NCBI GenBank assembly: GCA_945861775.1
Contig: CAMAVT010000005.1
Location: forward strand, 1 to 35,616
DNA from: Bifidobacterium breve
Lineage (GTDB): Bacteria; Actinomycetota; Actinomycetes; S36-B12
DNA: 35,616 bases
Direction of reading: 5' to 3'
Shown here piece after piece: positions 16,577-24,968 of this stretch (its first letter is position 1; every line of letters begins with the position of its first letter). A program made the position numbers and the translations under genes. Under the pieces are notes generated by a model. It did not search any database. It saw only the letters and a list, made by a program, of their open reading frames with translations, and was not told the DNA's origin.

Positions 16577-16771
16577 CTATGAAGGGCGTAACTCAGAAAT
16601 GGGTTCGCCACCGATCGCCCATTCGTCTGCGGTGACTTCATAGATCGCCACCCGAATTCGCTGTGGATCCCCGCCAAGTGCGTCCGCAGCAGCTTCGGTG
16701 AGTTTACGCATGAGGTCATGCTTTTGTGCGATCGTTCGACCCTGAAGAATGGTCACCTGGATAAATGGCAT
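16577..16771 (-). CDS. dmpI: 4-Oxalocrotonate tautomerase
   Basis: 64 residues, matching the usual 62-65 of the family. The mature N-terminus is Pro (MPFIQVTIL), the catalytic base after Met removal, and RIRVAIYEV contains an Arg at the usual position. The enzyme converts the enol 2-hydroxymuconate to 2-oxohex-3-enedioate, the substrate of the decarboxylase encoded just upstream in the operon. The hexameric family has several promiscuous members, but operon context makes this assignment firm. Confidence 0.9.
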   Translation of the reverse strand: MPFIQVTILQGRTIAQKHDLMRKLTEAAADALGGDPQRIRVAIYEVTADEWAIGGEPISELRPS

Positions 16772-16821
16772 TGGATACCTTTCGCTGGGATTAATTGTTT
16801 ATCGAATCATGAGAGTGCGTG

Positions 16822-17607
16822 CTAAATGCAGGAAACTTCAATTGAACCGAGTTGATCAAATCGAGCGGTGATGCTGTCGCCGGGTTCAACGGCGACCGCT
16901 TCGGTCAGTGCGCCAGAAAGCACAATGTGCCCTGCCTTTAATCCTTCGCCGCGAGCCGCTAGTTTGCGAACCAACCACGCAACACTGGCTGCTGGGTGAC
17001 CAAGGACTGCGGCACCAGAAGCAGTGGCAACCAACTTCCCGTTCTTTTCAAATGTGCAACCAAGTGTTCGAAGATCTAGTGAATCGATGCCCACAACCAC
17101 GCCTCCGAGGGTGAATCCAGCGGAGGAGGAATTATCGGCCGCGACATCGGGCAATGTGAATGAATATCCGGCAAAACGTGAATCAAGGATGTCCACTGCA
17201 GCGAATACAAACTGAGTGGCCGCCAAAACGTGGACGGCTGAGATATGAATACCGGACAAATCTTCACCGAGAATAAATGCGATCTCTGGTTCGCAACGAG
17301 GCTGAATAAATTTATTGCAGACTAGTGGAGCGCCCGTGTCAATCTGCATGTCATTGGTGAGCCAACCGTATAGCGGTTCGGAAACATTCATTTGCTTTTG
17401 CTTTGCGACACTTGTCAATCCAAGTTTTGCACCAACAACAACATTGCCCTGATCGATTCTTGCCTGTACCACTTCAGCTTGAATGTCGTAGGCGGCATCA
17501 ACCGTGAGATCGGGAAAGTCACCGGTTAACGCTGTGGTGGCGACTCGGTTTGCAGCGGCATCAATGAGGCGCTGAGCTTGGGGTGTGGGTGTTCTCGAGC
17601 TTGTCAT
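16822..17607 (-). CDS. dmpH: 4-Oxalocrotonate decarboxylase
   Basis: 261 residues of the hydratase/decarboxylase (fumarylacetoacetase-like) fold. Metal ligands fall in CEPEIAFI and DSRFAGYSF. Features that match DmpH/XylI rather than the hydratase are LTSVAKQKQM, PLYGWL, DVAADNSSS, LDLRTLGCTFEKNG and AAVLGHPAASVAWL. It removes CO2 from 2-oxohex-3-enedioate to give 2-hydroxypenta-2,4-dienoate. In known pathways it forms a complex with the paralogous hydratase, encoded at 19564-20355. The start at 17607 overlaps the aldolase stop by ATGA. Confidence 0.88.
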   Translation of the reverse strand: MTSSRTPTPQAQRLIDAAANRVATTALTGDFPDLTVDAAYDIQAEVVQARIDQGNVVVGAKLGLTSVAKQKQMNVSEPLYGWLTNDMQIDTGAPLVCNKFIQPRCEPEIAFILGEDLSGIHISAVHVLAATQFVFAAVDILDSRFAGYSFTLPDVAADNSSSAGFTLGGVVVGIDSLDLRTLGCTFEKNGKLVATASGAAVLGHPAASVAWLVRKLAARGEGLKAGHIVLSGALTEAVAVEPGDSITARFDQLGSIEVSCI

Positions 17608-18629
17608 TTCTTTTCTGCCTCCGCGTGCTTCTTTGCCAAATCAAGGGCAACATCGATAATCATGTCCTCTTGGCCACCAACAACCTTGCGCCGGCCAAGT
17701 TCAAGCAGGATTTCAGCTTGCGACACGTTGTAGCGTTCTGCTGCTCTCTGTGAGTGCAGAAGGAACGACCCGTATACCCCGGCGTATCCGAGTATGAGTC
17801 CAGCTCGGTCAATCACCTGTTGACGTGGCATAAGTGGCCGAACAATTTCCTCGGCGACATCCATGAGTGCCAATACATTTACTCCAGTAGTAATTCCATA
17901 TTTGTCCGAAACGGCTGCCAGAATCTCAGTCGGACAGTTGCCAGCACCGGCACCTAACCCAGCAGAAGTACCATCGAGGTTGGTGGCGCCTTCTTCGTAT
18001 GCTGCAATGGAATTTGCAACCGCCATGGATAGATTGTTGTGTGCGTGAACACCAACGGGTACGTCCAGTGCATTCACGAGCGCGTTGACTCGCCTACGAA
18101 CATCTTCGGTGGTCATGGCGCCCGCAGAGTCCGCAAAATAGATCGCGTCAGCACCATACGACTGCATCTTGAGTGCTTCCTCAACAAGGCCTTCTGGACT
18201 GTTCATGTGTGCCATCATCATGAAACCAATTGTTTCCATGCCTAGTGACTTAGAAGTTTTTATGTGTTGCTCGCTAATGTCGGCCTCGGTACAGTGCGTC
18301 GCGATTCGTGCCATTCCGACACCGAGTTCTTTGACATCTCTGAGGTCATCCGCTAATCCGATACCGGGTAGAAGCAGGCAAGCGATTTTTGCGTTGGTTG
18401 TGGCTGCGCATGCCTGGGCAATAAGTTCCTTCTCGTCCACTTTGGAGAACCCGTAATTAAAACTAGATCCCCCAAGACCGTCGCCGTGAGCAATTTCGAT
18501 TACTTGAACACCGGCGTGATCCAGGCCTTTGACGATCGCAATAACTTCTTCGGGGTTGTACTGGTGGCTGATTGCGTGTGAGCCATCACGCAGCGTCGAG
18601 TCAATTAACCGAAAGTCTGGTGTTGTCAT
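17604..18629 (-). CDS. dmpG: 4-Hydroxy-2-oxovalerate aldolase
   Basis: 341 residues of the HMG-CoA-lyase-like aldolase family. [10 protein letters not shown] supplies the catalytic Arg14, metal ligand Asp15 and His18, and [10 protein letters not shown] supplies the other two metal His. [19 protein letters not shown] is the family signature before the C-terminal communication domain. It splits 4-hydroxy-2-oxovalerate into pyruvate and acetaldehyde. It overlaps the acetaldehyde dehydrogenase gene by 4 bp; the two proteins normally form a channelling heterotetramer. Confidence 0.93.
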   Translation of the reverse strand: MTTPDFRLIDSTLRDGSHAISHQYNPEEVIAIVKGLDHAGVQVIEIAHGDGLGGSSFNYGFSKVDEKELIAQACAATTNAKIACLLLPGIGLADDLRDVKELGVGMARIATHCTEADISEQHIKTSKSLGMETIGFMMMAHMNSPEGLVEEALKMQSYGADAIYFADSAGAMTTEDVRRRVNALVNALDVPVGVHAHNNLSMAVANSIAAYEEGATNLDGTSAGLGAGAGNCPTEILAAVSDKYGITTGVNVLALMDVAEEIVRPLMPRQQVIDRAGLILGYAGVYGSFLLHSQRAAERYNVSQAEILLELGRRKVVGGQEDMIIDVALDLAKKHAEAEKK

Positions 18630-19537
18630 GCGGTTGCCTCCCTACTGGCTCGTGAAATCGCAATCGCTTCACCGACACGCATGGCTGCGGCAGTCATGAT
18701 GTCCAGATTCCCTGCATATTCGGGCAGGTAATCGCCTGCGCCTTCAACTTCAAGAAGAACGACAGCGCGATGCGGGACGACTCCACCGGGTGTGTGGAAG
18801 GGTCCCTCTTCAATCACCGGCTCATTCTTCAATCGATAACCCGGTACGTACTTGGAAACCTCCCCGGCCATTTCATGAATGGAGTTGAGGATGGCCGCGT
18901 GATCGGCGCCCTCCGGAATCCCCGCGAAGACAGTGTTGCGCATCATGATCGGGGGCTCGGCTGGATTGAGCACCATAATTGCCTTGCTTTTGGTAGCACC
19001 ACCGATTTCGCGTAATGCGGTAGAGGTCGTCTTGGTGAATTCATCAATATTTTGTCGGGTTCCGGGACCGGCAGATTTTGATGCAACCGTAGAAATCATT
19101 TCGGCGTAAGGGAGTTCGTCGATTACCCGGCGAATCGCGTAAACCATCGGAGTTGTTGCCTGGCCGCCACAGGTCACCAAGTTGACATTTGGTGCATCTA
19201 AGTGTTCATAGAGATTCACGGGTGGAATGACCTTTGGGCCACGTGCGGCAGGGGTCAAATCAATTGCGGTAATTCCGGCCGCCGCGTACTGCTTGTAATG
19301 TCGAACATGAACGTAGGCACTGGTTGCATCAAAAATCATATCTATGTCGCTGGCATTTTCGAGAACCCAATCAGGCCCGGTGTGTGGTGCTTGAATCCCG
19401 TTTTTTCTTGCTCGGGCTAGACCGTCGCTGTCAGGATCGATCCCCACGAGTGCGACGAGATCTAGGACATCGCTACGGAGCATTTTCACCATCAGGTCGG
19501 TCCCAATATTGCCAGAACCTATGATCGCGCATCTCAT
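18626..19537 (-). CDS. dmpF: Acetaldehyde dehydrogenase (acylating)
   Basis: 303 residues. The N-terminal Rossmann motif is [11 protein letters not shown], and the catalytic Cys123 lies in [12 protein letters not shown], as in DmpF/MhpF. It converts acetaldehyde, NAD and CoA to acetyl-CoA, taking its substrate through the tunnel from the aldolase partner. A GGGAG site lies about 11 bases before the ATG. The 26-bp gap to the hydratase gene is the largest but one in the operon. Confidence 0.93.
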   Translation of the reverse strand: MRCAIIGSGNIGTDLMVKMLRSDVLDLVALVGIDPDSDGLARARKNGIQAPHTGPDWVLENASDIDMIFDATSAYVHVRHYKQYAAAGITAIDLTPAARGPKVIPPVNLYEHLDAPNVNLVTCGGQATTPMVYAIRRVIDELPYAEMISTVASKSAGPGTRQNIDEFTKTTSTALREIGGATKSKAIMVLNPAEPPIMMRNTVFAGIPEGADHAAILNSIHEMAGEVSKYVPGYRLKNEPVIEEGPFHTPGGVVPHRAVVLLEVEGAGDYLPEYAGNLDIMTAAAMRVGEAIAISRASREATA

Positions 19538-19563
19538 AATTCAGTCTCTCCCTTGTCTGCTGG

Positions 19564-20355
19564 TTATTCAGATATTCTGAGTGTTAGTGAACCGAGGTGG
19601 GAAAATTCCGCTCTGAAGACATCGCCTGGTGCGATGGGGCACATTGCATGCAGTGCACCCGTCATGATCACGCTTCCAGCAGGGAGAGTGACCCCCAGTG
19701 GCGCCAGTGTGTTTGCTAGCCAAGCAACGGCATTTAGGGGACCACCAAGTGCCGCTGCGCCGGCACCGGTTGCAGTTATGTCTCCATTCTTTGTAAACAA
19801 CATTCCAATAAGACGTGGATCACATTCATCAATAGGAATGACCGTGCTACTCAATGCGATTGCACCGCTGCTGGCCAAGTCGGCAACCGTGTCGGCAATT
19901 TTGATGCGCCAATCAATAATTCGAGAGTCAACAATCTCAATCGCTGCAATTAATCCAGCGGTTGCTTGATATGCCGTGGCTGCGGTGCAGTTGGGACCTG
20001 AAAGGTCGGCTCCCAAAACCACGGCTATTTCCGCTTCAACGCGAGGGGCAATGAAATCACTGACCGAGACCGTTGCTCCGTCACCGTAAATGGTCGACGC
20101 GAATATTGGCCCAAAATCCGGCTGGTCAACCCCTAGAAGATTTTGCATGGGTAAGGACGTCAGCCCCAACTTGTAGCCGGAAATTTTTTCACCCTTTGCA
20201 AGCAACATTGCCACAAGTTCTTGTTGTATGGCGTACCCGTCTGCAACACCCAGCTCTGGATCACTACCCGTAAATGGTTCTATCGGAGTGAGTGAAGTCC
20301 TGGCATCGAGTAGTTGCCGAGCCATATTTTTGGCCTGTTCTTCAGTGATTTTCAC
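19564..20355 (-). CDS. dmpE: 2-Oxopent-4-enoate hydratase (2-hydroxypenta-2,4-dienoate hydratase)
   Basis: 263 residues, paralogous to the decarboxylase at 16822-17607. DmpE/MhpD-like segments include SLPMQNLLGVDQPDFG, VDSRIIDWRIKIADTVAD and GAGAAALGGPLNAVAWLANTL. It hydrates 2-hydroxypenta-2,4-dienoate to 4-hydroxy-2-oxovalerate. The start overlaps the IclR stop by ATGA, so the regulator and the first pathway enzyme are translated together. Confidence 0.9.
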   Translation of the reverse strand: MKITEEQAKNMARQLLDARTSLTPIEPFTGSDPELGVADGYAIQQELVAMLLAKGEKISGYKLGLTSLPMQNLLGVDQPDFGPIFASTIYGDGATVSVSDFIAPRVEAEIAVVLGADLSGPNCTAATAYQATAGLIAAIEIVDSRIIDWRIKIADTVADLASSGAIALSSTVIPIDECDPRLIGMLFTKNGDITATGAGAAALGGPLNAVAWLANTLAPLGVTLPAGSVIMTGALHAMCPIAPGDVFRAEFSHLGSLTLRISE

Positions 20356-21155
20356 GATTGCCTTCCTTTGGGTTTTTCGTGGTAACCCAGTCGACGACTA
20401 ATTGCCACGCCAGCCTCAACACAGGGGCGCGCGAATCTTTTCATAGAGTCACCGGAAACTCGTTGCAGTGGCCCAGCGACGGACACGGCCGCAATTACCT
20501 CACCCATACCGTTTCGAATCGGGGCCGCAACGGATGCGACACCCATTTCGGATTCGTTTATGTTTTCAGCCCACCCTCGCTTACGAATTTCACTTAGTTC
20601 AGCCCGCAATGAATTGAGTTGCGTAATTGTGTGTGGGGTGTGTGGCTTGAGTTTCCAATCCTTCAAAGTTGCTTCAAGCGTGTGTGGGGTTAACGCTGCC
20701 AATAACAGTTTTCCAGTACTCGTGCAGTGAGCATCATTTCGGTATCCAACGCGTCCAAACAGACGAAGAGTTTGTGGGCTCTCCCGTCTCTCGATATAAA
20801 CGACTTCGCGCCCGTCAAGCACGGCCACCTGAACTGTTTCCTTTGTGGCATTGCGCAACTGATCGATCACGGGACTGCAGGCCTCATGTAAGTCGGCGTG
20901 CAATGCGACCGAGGCTCCGAGTTCGTACATGACTAAGCCGAGTCGGTAGGCACCCGTGTGGGGATCCTGATCTAAAATTCCCTCAGCGGCAAGGGTATTC
21001 ACTAATCGATGAGCGGTGCTTTTGCCTATTCCCAACCGCCGAGAAAGTTCGGTTACACCAATATCTCGGTTCCCCTTGGAGTATTCCTTAAGTAGGCGCG
21101 CTGCATTTTGCACACTCGAAAGTGTGGAATGGGAGCGCCTTGCTGGTTCGGTCAT
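20352..21155 (-). CDS. IclR-family transcriptional regulator
   Basis: 267 residues. The N-terminal winged helix-turn-helix (about 16-80) includes GVTELSRRLGIGKSTAHRLVNTL. The C-terminal effector-binding domain has DAHCTSTGKLLLAAL and GVASVAAPIRNGMGEVIAAVSVAGP, both typical. Family members regulate aromatic catabolism (PcaR, PobR, MhpR types) in response to pathway metabolites. It lies 1 bp after the 230-residue ORF and overlaps the hydratase, so it is co-transcribed with the genes it probably controls. The recurring GCGGGACA motif upstream of this and neighbouring transcripts is its candidate site. Confidence 0.9.
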   Translation of the reverse strand: MTEPARRSHSTLSSVQNAARLLKEYSKGNRDIGVTELSRRLGIGKSTAHRLVNTLAAEGILDQDPHTGAYRLGLVMYELGASVALHADLHEACSPVIDQLRNATKETVQVAVLDGREVVYIERRESPQTLRLFGRVGYRNDAHCTSTGKLLLAALTPHTLEATLKDWKLKPHTPHTITQLNSLRAELSEIRKRGWAENINESEMGVASVAAPIRNGMGEVIAAVSVAGPLQRVSGDSMKRFARPCVEAGVAISRRLGYHEKPKGRQS

Positions 21156-21156
21156 T

Positions 21157-21849
21157 TCAATTTCCCCGCAATGCTTTGATGAGGGCTTTGCGCACTACCG
21201 TGAAATCTTGGGAGTCGATTTCGAGTTGAGGCAAGATCTCGCGTGCAAGTAACGTGTGAGCATTTGGTAAACCATTGACGAATGCTGAATTCATTTCAAA
21301 AACGAGTTCATTTCGGTGCGGTGACAATGCCAAGATTGTGTCAAAGTCTCGGATTGCCGCGGCGTGTGAATGCGCGAGACCGGTTCCGGCGTGATGGGCG
21401 TGATGCTCACTAAGCCCACCACCGGGGGGAATGCTGAGGTGGTAAACGGTTGAGCGAATACCGAGGGCATCTTGGATCCGCGCCGTCTCAGGAGAATCCA
21501 ACTGTTGAGTAAGGCCAAGTTCAGGAATGACCGTTGGGTCAAAAAACCGCAGTTTCCACTGCAATTCGCCAACACTGTCATTAACGACCACCTCGTGTCC
21601 CCGTGGCGCAGGTAGGTTCTCCGTTGTGCCAATGATGTGAAGGTTTTGGGCGCCAACGGCTGCAACGGTGAATTCCGTTGTCGAATAAAGGGGGAGGCGA
21701 CTGCGATCAGCAGGGGCAAGTGACTCCGAAGCCTCGAGATAAGCCTGATGTGTTGCCTTCACGTACGCAGCCATGGCAGCCCGCATGTCCTCGGGCGCTG
21801 GCGCACTGGATTCGGAATCAATCCTCATGGAAACGCACGCTAGCAGCAA
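21157..21849 (-). CDS. Unknown His-rich protein, first gene of the lower-pathway operon
   Basis: 230 residues from a TTG with AGGA 4 bases upstream; an ATG at 21828 (MRIDSES) would give 223. The N-terminal third is helical (AAMAAYVKATHQAYLEA). The middle contains VYHLSIPPGGGLSEHHAHH and TGLAHSHAA, a cluster of six His (about 149-162) after a Gly-rich turn, reminiscent of a cupin-type metal site. I do not recognise the family. Position as first gene, 1 bp before the regulator, implies a role in the pathway, perhaps substrate recognition or an extra ring or side-chain step. Confidence 0.7.
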   Translation of the reverse strand: MLLACVSMRIDSESSAPAPEDMRAAMAAYVKATHQAYLEASESLAPADRSRLPLYSTTEFTVAAVGAQNLHIIGTTENLPAPRGHEVVVNDSVGELQWKLRFFDPTVIPELGLTQQLDSPETARIQDALGIRSTVYHLSIPPGGGLSEHHAHHAGTGLAHSHAAAIRDFDTILALSPHRNELVFEMNSAFVNGLPNAHTLLAREILPQLEIDSQDFTVVRKALIKALRGN

Positions 21850-21875
21850 GTGTTCCTACATATGGGACGGTGTGC

Positions 21876-21889
21876 TTCCATGCGGGACA
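21876..21889. promoter_or_regulatory. Candidate operator between divergent operons, site C
   Basis: TTCCATGCGGGACA lies in the 114-bp gap between the minus operon with IclR and the plus operon with the dioxygenases. It shares GCGGGACA with sites A, B and D. A further TTCCAT follows at 21892-21897, and ATGGGA precedes at 21862-21867. One protein here could control both directions. Confidence 0.5.
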
Positions 21890-21963
21890 CTTTCCATCTA
21901 CCTTCCCAATAGCACCGCAGTACGTGACATTGACAACATCGACCGCTGAGGAAGTGAACGTTC

Positions 21964-22872
21964 ATGGGTTTACAGCGTTTGGCACACGTAGATGTCATCG
22001 TCACAGATCTGGATCTGGCGACCGCCTATTACACGGAAGTTATTGGGATGCTCGAAACCGAGCGTGATGCCAATTCCGTTTACTTGAAATGTTGGGATGA
22101 ACCCAATCACCACTCACTTCGGCTTATTTATGGTCCCCGGGTTGGTTTCGAGCAAATGTCCTTCAAAGTGGATCGAGAGGATGATCTTGGCGAATTTGAA
22201 AACAAGGTCACCAAGTACGGGTACCCCGTGCGTCGGGTGTCAAAAGGTGATCATGTGGGTCAAGGAGAATCAATTCGATTTGAAACACCTTCGGGTCAGA
22301 TCATGGAACTCGTCTACGACATTGAGCACGTTGGACGAGCAACCTCGTCAGTCAATCCGTCTTTGACGGTTGAAGGGCTTAAAGGAATTGCACCGCCACG
22401 GCTGGACCACGTGTTGGTGACGGCTGAAGAAGTGGGTGATTCCGCGAAATTTTTTGAGGACGTGTTTGGTTTCCGCACCACCGAGCAACTACTTGATGGC
22501 CAAGGCCACCAATCTGCAGTGTGGATGGAGGTCTCACATAGCCCTCATGATTTAGCAATTGTGACGGGCAAAAATGGTGGGCTGCATCATTTTGCGTGGT
22601 GGTTGGATGACTGGGATCACATCCGCCGTTCAGCTGATGTCCTGGCTTATAACGGTATTCAAATTGATGTTGGCCCAACCAGGCACGGCATTACTCGTGG
22701 AAACACAATCTATTTCTTCGACCCACTGGGAACTCGCAATGAAGTTTTTACCGGTGGATATCGCCCTGACCCTGATTTCCCCACCATCACCTGGACCGAA
22801 GATCAAATTGGGCGTGCAATTTTTTACTACGAAGGCGAACTAAACCAGCGATTCATGAACGTTCACACCTAA
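21964..22872 (+). CDS. xylE: Catechol 2,3-dioxygenase (XylE type), copy 1
   Basis: 302 residues with the two-domain VOC fold of type I extradiol dioxygenases. Iron ligands fit His149 (PRLDHVLV), the His of GGLHHFAW (about 208-209) and Glu260 (GTRNEVFTGG). The run GPTRHGITRGNTIYFFDP holds the active-site His and Tyr and is very close to the TOL-plasmid XylE consensus. It would cleave a catechol next to the hydroxyls to give a 2-hydroxymuconic semialdehyde. GAGGAA lies 10 bases before the ATG. It is the first gene of the plus operon, divergent from the regulator operon. Confidence 0.92.
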   Translation: MGLQRLAHVDVIVTDLDLATAYYTEVIGMLETERDANSVYLKCWDEPNHHSLRLIYGPRVGFEQMSFKVDREDDLGEFENKVTKYGYPVRRVSKGDHVGQGESIRFETPSGQIMELVYDIEHVGRATSSVNPSLTVEGLKGIAPPRLDHVLVTAEEVGDSAKFFEDVFGFRTTEQLLDGQGHQSAVWMEVSHSPHDLAIVTGKNGGLHHFAWWLDDWDHIRRSADVLAYNGIQIDVGPTRHGITRGNTIYFFDPLGTRNEVFTGGYRPDPDFPTITWTEDQIGRAIFYYEGELNQRFMNVHT

Positions 22873-22887
22873 GACAGGACTCGGTAC

Positions 22888-23799
22888 ATGGCAATTTTGC
22901 GGTTATCGCACGTTGAGATTCGGGTTCCCGATCTCGAGTTAGCTACGGCTTATTACAGTGAAGTGGTTGGCATGTTCGAAACAGATCGCGAGGGCGATCG
23001 TGTTTACCTTAAGTGCTGGGATGAACATCAGCATCACTCGGTTGTTTTGCACAGCGCCCCGACTTACGGACTTGTTCGCATGGGCTGGAAGTTGGAATTT
23101 GCCCAAGATCTTGATTACTACCAAAGCAAATTGGAGGAGGCCGGTGTCGCCGTTCTCCGGGTGTCCCGAGATGGGGCAGGCCCAGGTGGTGGCGAGTCCA
23201 TCCGCTTCGAGTTGCCTAGTGGCCACGAAATGGAATTAATGTATGGAATGGATCAAGTGGGTAATTTACTGCCGCTCACAAATCCACCACCCAAACCTTT
23301 AGGTCTTGTCGGAATCGCACCGCCTCGCATCGACCACATCTTTTTAACATGTGAAGACGTCGGCGGTAACACGAAATTCCTGCAAGAAGTCCTCGGTTTT
23401 CACTTGACCGAACAAGTAATGGGTGACGACGGCTTTCAAGTAGCCACCTGGTTGGAGCACTCAAACCAATCACACGACATCGCGCTCGTAACCGGACAAA
23501 ACCGAGGACTTCACCATTTCGCTTATTACGTTGAGGACTGGAGTGCCATCCGTGATGCTGCTGACGTCCTCGCGTATCACGGTGTAAACATCGAGACGAA
23601 TCCAACACGTCACGGAGCAACGCGCGGTCACTGCCTCTACTTCTTCGACCCCGCTGGAAATCGCAATGAAACTTTTACCGGTGGGTACTACGTAGACCAC
23701 GACGAACCTCCCATCACATGGACAGAAGCTGAAATGGGACGTGCAATTTTCTACTACGACGGCGTTGTGAACCAAAAGTTCCTGACGGTGCACAGTTAG
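22888..23799 (+). CDS. Catechol 2,3-dioxygenase (XylE type), copy 2
   Basis: 303 residues, a tandem paralog of the preceding gene with the same iron ligands (His150, His about 209-210, Glu261 in GNRNETFTGG) and catalytic PTRHGATRGHCLYFFDP. The sequences differ most around 55-100 and 120-140, and WLDDWDHIRR corresponds to VEDWSAIRD, so substrate range may differ between copies. The 15-bp gap places it in the same transcript. Both copies appear intact. Confidence 0.9.
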   Translation: MAILRLSHVEIRVPDLELATAYYSEVVGMFETDREGDRVYLKCWDEHQHHSVVLHSAPTYGLVRMGWKLEFAQDLDYYQSKLEEAGVAVLRVSRDGAGPGGGESIRFELPSGHEMELMYGMDQVGNLLPLTNPPPKPLGLVGIAPPRIDHIFLTCEDVGGNTKFLQEVLGFHLTEQVMGDDGFQVATWLEHSNQSHDIALVTGQNRGLHHFAYYVEDWSAIRDAADVLAYHGVNIETNPTRHGATRGHCLYFFDPAGNRNETFTGGYYVDHDEPPITWTEAEMGRAIFYYDGVVNQKFLTVHS

Positions 23800-23807
23800 G
23801 AGATGCA

Positions 23808-24962
23808 GTGACCACATCAGAGTCAACCCATGACGTCAATAACCGTGAAGTTGACGGCCAAGTGCCGCAGTCAACGAGAGCGCCACTTCCGCGTATGGAG
23901 CGGACCGATCCTCCGGGCTACCTGCAGCGGTATCGGGAACGCGAGGCAGCCAACACGGTCACGCCTTCGGCTGAATCTCTGGATTTAGAACGAACTGAAT
24001 CAACCCCGCTATATCTGCGCCGGTTCCGTGACCGGATAAGCGGTGCGAATGCACTGGAGCAGCGCTTGCCTTTATGGGAGGGGCAGGACCTAGGAGTCAC
24101 CAACGCTTACTCGCAAATCACTAAGACCAAGGAAATAGTTCCTGAATCAGAGGAACAAATTGGAGCCACCCTCACCACGCAGGTGCACATTATCCGCCAC
24201 GGTGAAACACAGGGATACTCAACCGAGAGTGGATTAACGCCGCTCGGCAGTTGGCAGGTTCACCGACGCGGCTTCGACATCAGCAAAGGAATCAAGCAGG
24301 GTGAACGTATCCGGATTGTTTGTGCGGATACGAATCGGGCTCGCCAAACCGCAGAAGGAATTCGAAAGGGACTTCTTGATGGCCTGACCATGTGGGACCG
24401 AACCGCCGAGATCAGTGAAGTCACGGCAATGGAAGAGTTTAGAAATTTTCAAGTGTGGACTCCGGAGGGCCTCCGCGATGTCACGGGTGCCTTCCGACTC
24501 TACAAAAAAGAAATGGAAAAGTACCAGCGCGTGGCTCAGGGCGACCGGCCAACGTGGCTGGTCGAAATGGATCGGTTCTGGAGCACTCAGGCGGGGGGCG
24601 CCGACCCCATCACATTGTGGATTCAAATCCCCATGCTGAATTTCGAGCCACCGTCCGCAACCGTCCGCAGATTTTGGGCTGGGATTCAACGGATTATGGC
24701 CGAATATCCCGGTGAACGGATCATCGTCGGCACGCATTCCGGCCCGATTCGGGTCTTCGCTATCAGTGCATTTGGTTACGACCCAGGGGAGCCGTACAAC
24801 ACGGAAGAAGTAATTGTCCGCATGATGTCAAAAAATTCCGCGTTTATTGCATATCGAAATCGAGTTCAGGAAGTAATGGTGCCGGATCTCGATCAACTCC
24901 CAGATTGGTGGGCAGGCCTGAGTGGCCGAGCTCTTCCAACAGTATTACGAGGGAAGGAGTAG
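23808..24962 (+). CDS. Histidine phosphatase (phosphoglycerate-mutase superfamily) with N-terminal extension
   Basis: 384 residues from a GTG with TAGGAG 6 bases upstream. The catalytic domain begins at about 125: IIRHGET gives phospho-acceptor His131, and a second catalytic His310 lies in GTHSGPIR; an acidic residue near AMEEFRNF (about 208) is a likely proton donor. The first 120 residues are an extension holding an imperfect internal repeat (RTDPPGYLQRYREREA and RTESTPLYLRRFRDR). It sits 8 bp after the dioxygenases and 6 bp before the ATP-grasp gene. The family removes phosphate from small phosphoesters, so removal of phosphate from an aryl phosphate is a good inference; mutase activity or a regulatory role are alternatives. 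Confidence 0.82.
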   Translation: MTTSESTHDVNNREVDGQVPQSTRAPLPRMERTDPPGYLQRYREREAANTVTPSAESLDLERTESTPLYLRRFRDRISGANALEQRLPLWEGQDLGVTNAYSQITKTKEIVPESEEQIGATLTTQVHIIRHGETQGYSTESGLTPLGSWQVHRRGFDISKGIKQGERIRIVCADTNRARQTAEGIRKGLLDGLTMWDRTAEISEVTAMEEFRNFQVWTPEGLRDVTGAFRLYKKEMEKYQRVAQGDRPTWLVEMDRFWSTQAGGADPITLWIQIPMLNFEPPSATVRRFWAGIQRIMAEYPGERIIVGTHSGPIRVFAISAFGYDPGEPYNTEEVIVRMMSKNSAFIAYRNRVQEVMVPDLDQLPDWWAGLSGRALPTVLRGKE

Positions 24963-24968
24963 AGAACC

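Noticed and set aside
16822-20355. The two hydratase-like genes as redundant copies of one enzyme
   Set aside because: Diagnostic segments separate them into a DmpH-like decarboxylase and a DmpE-like hydratase.
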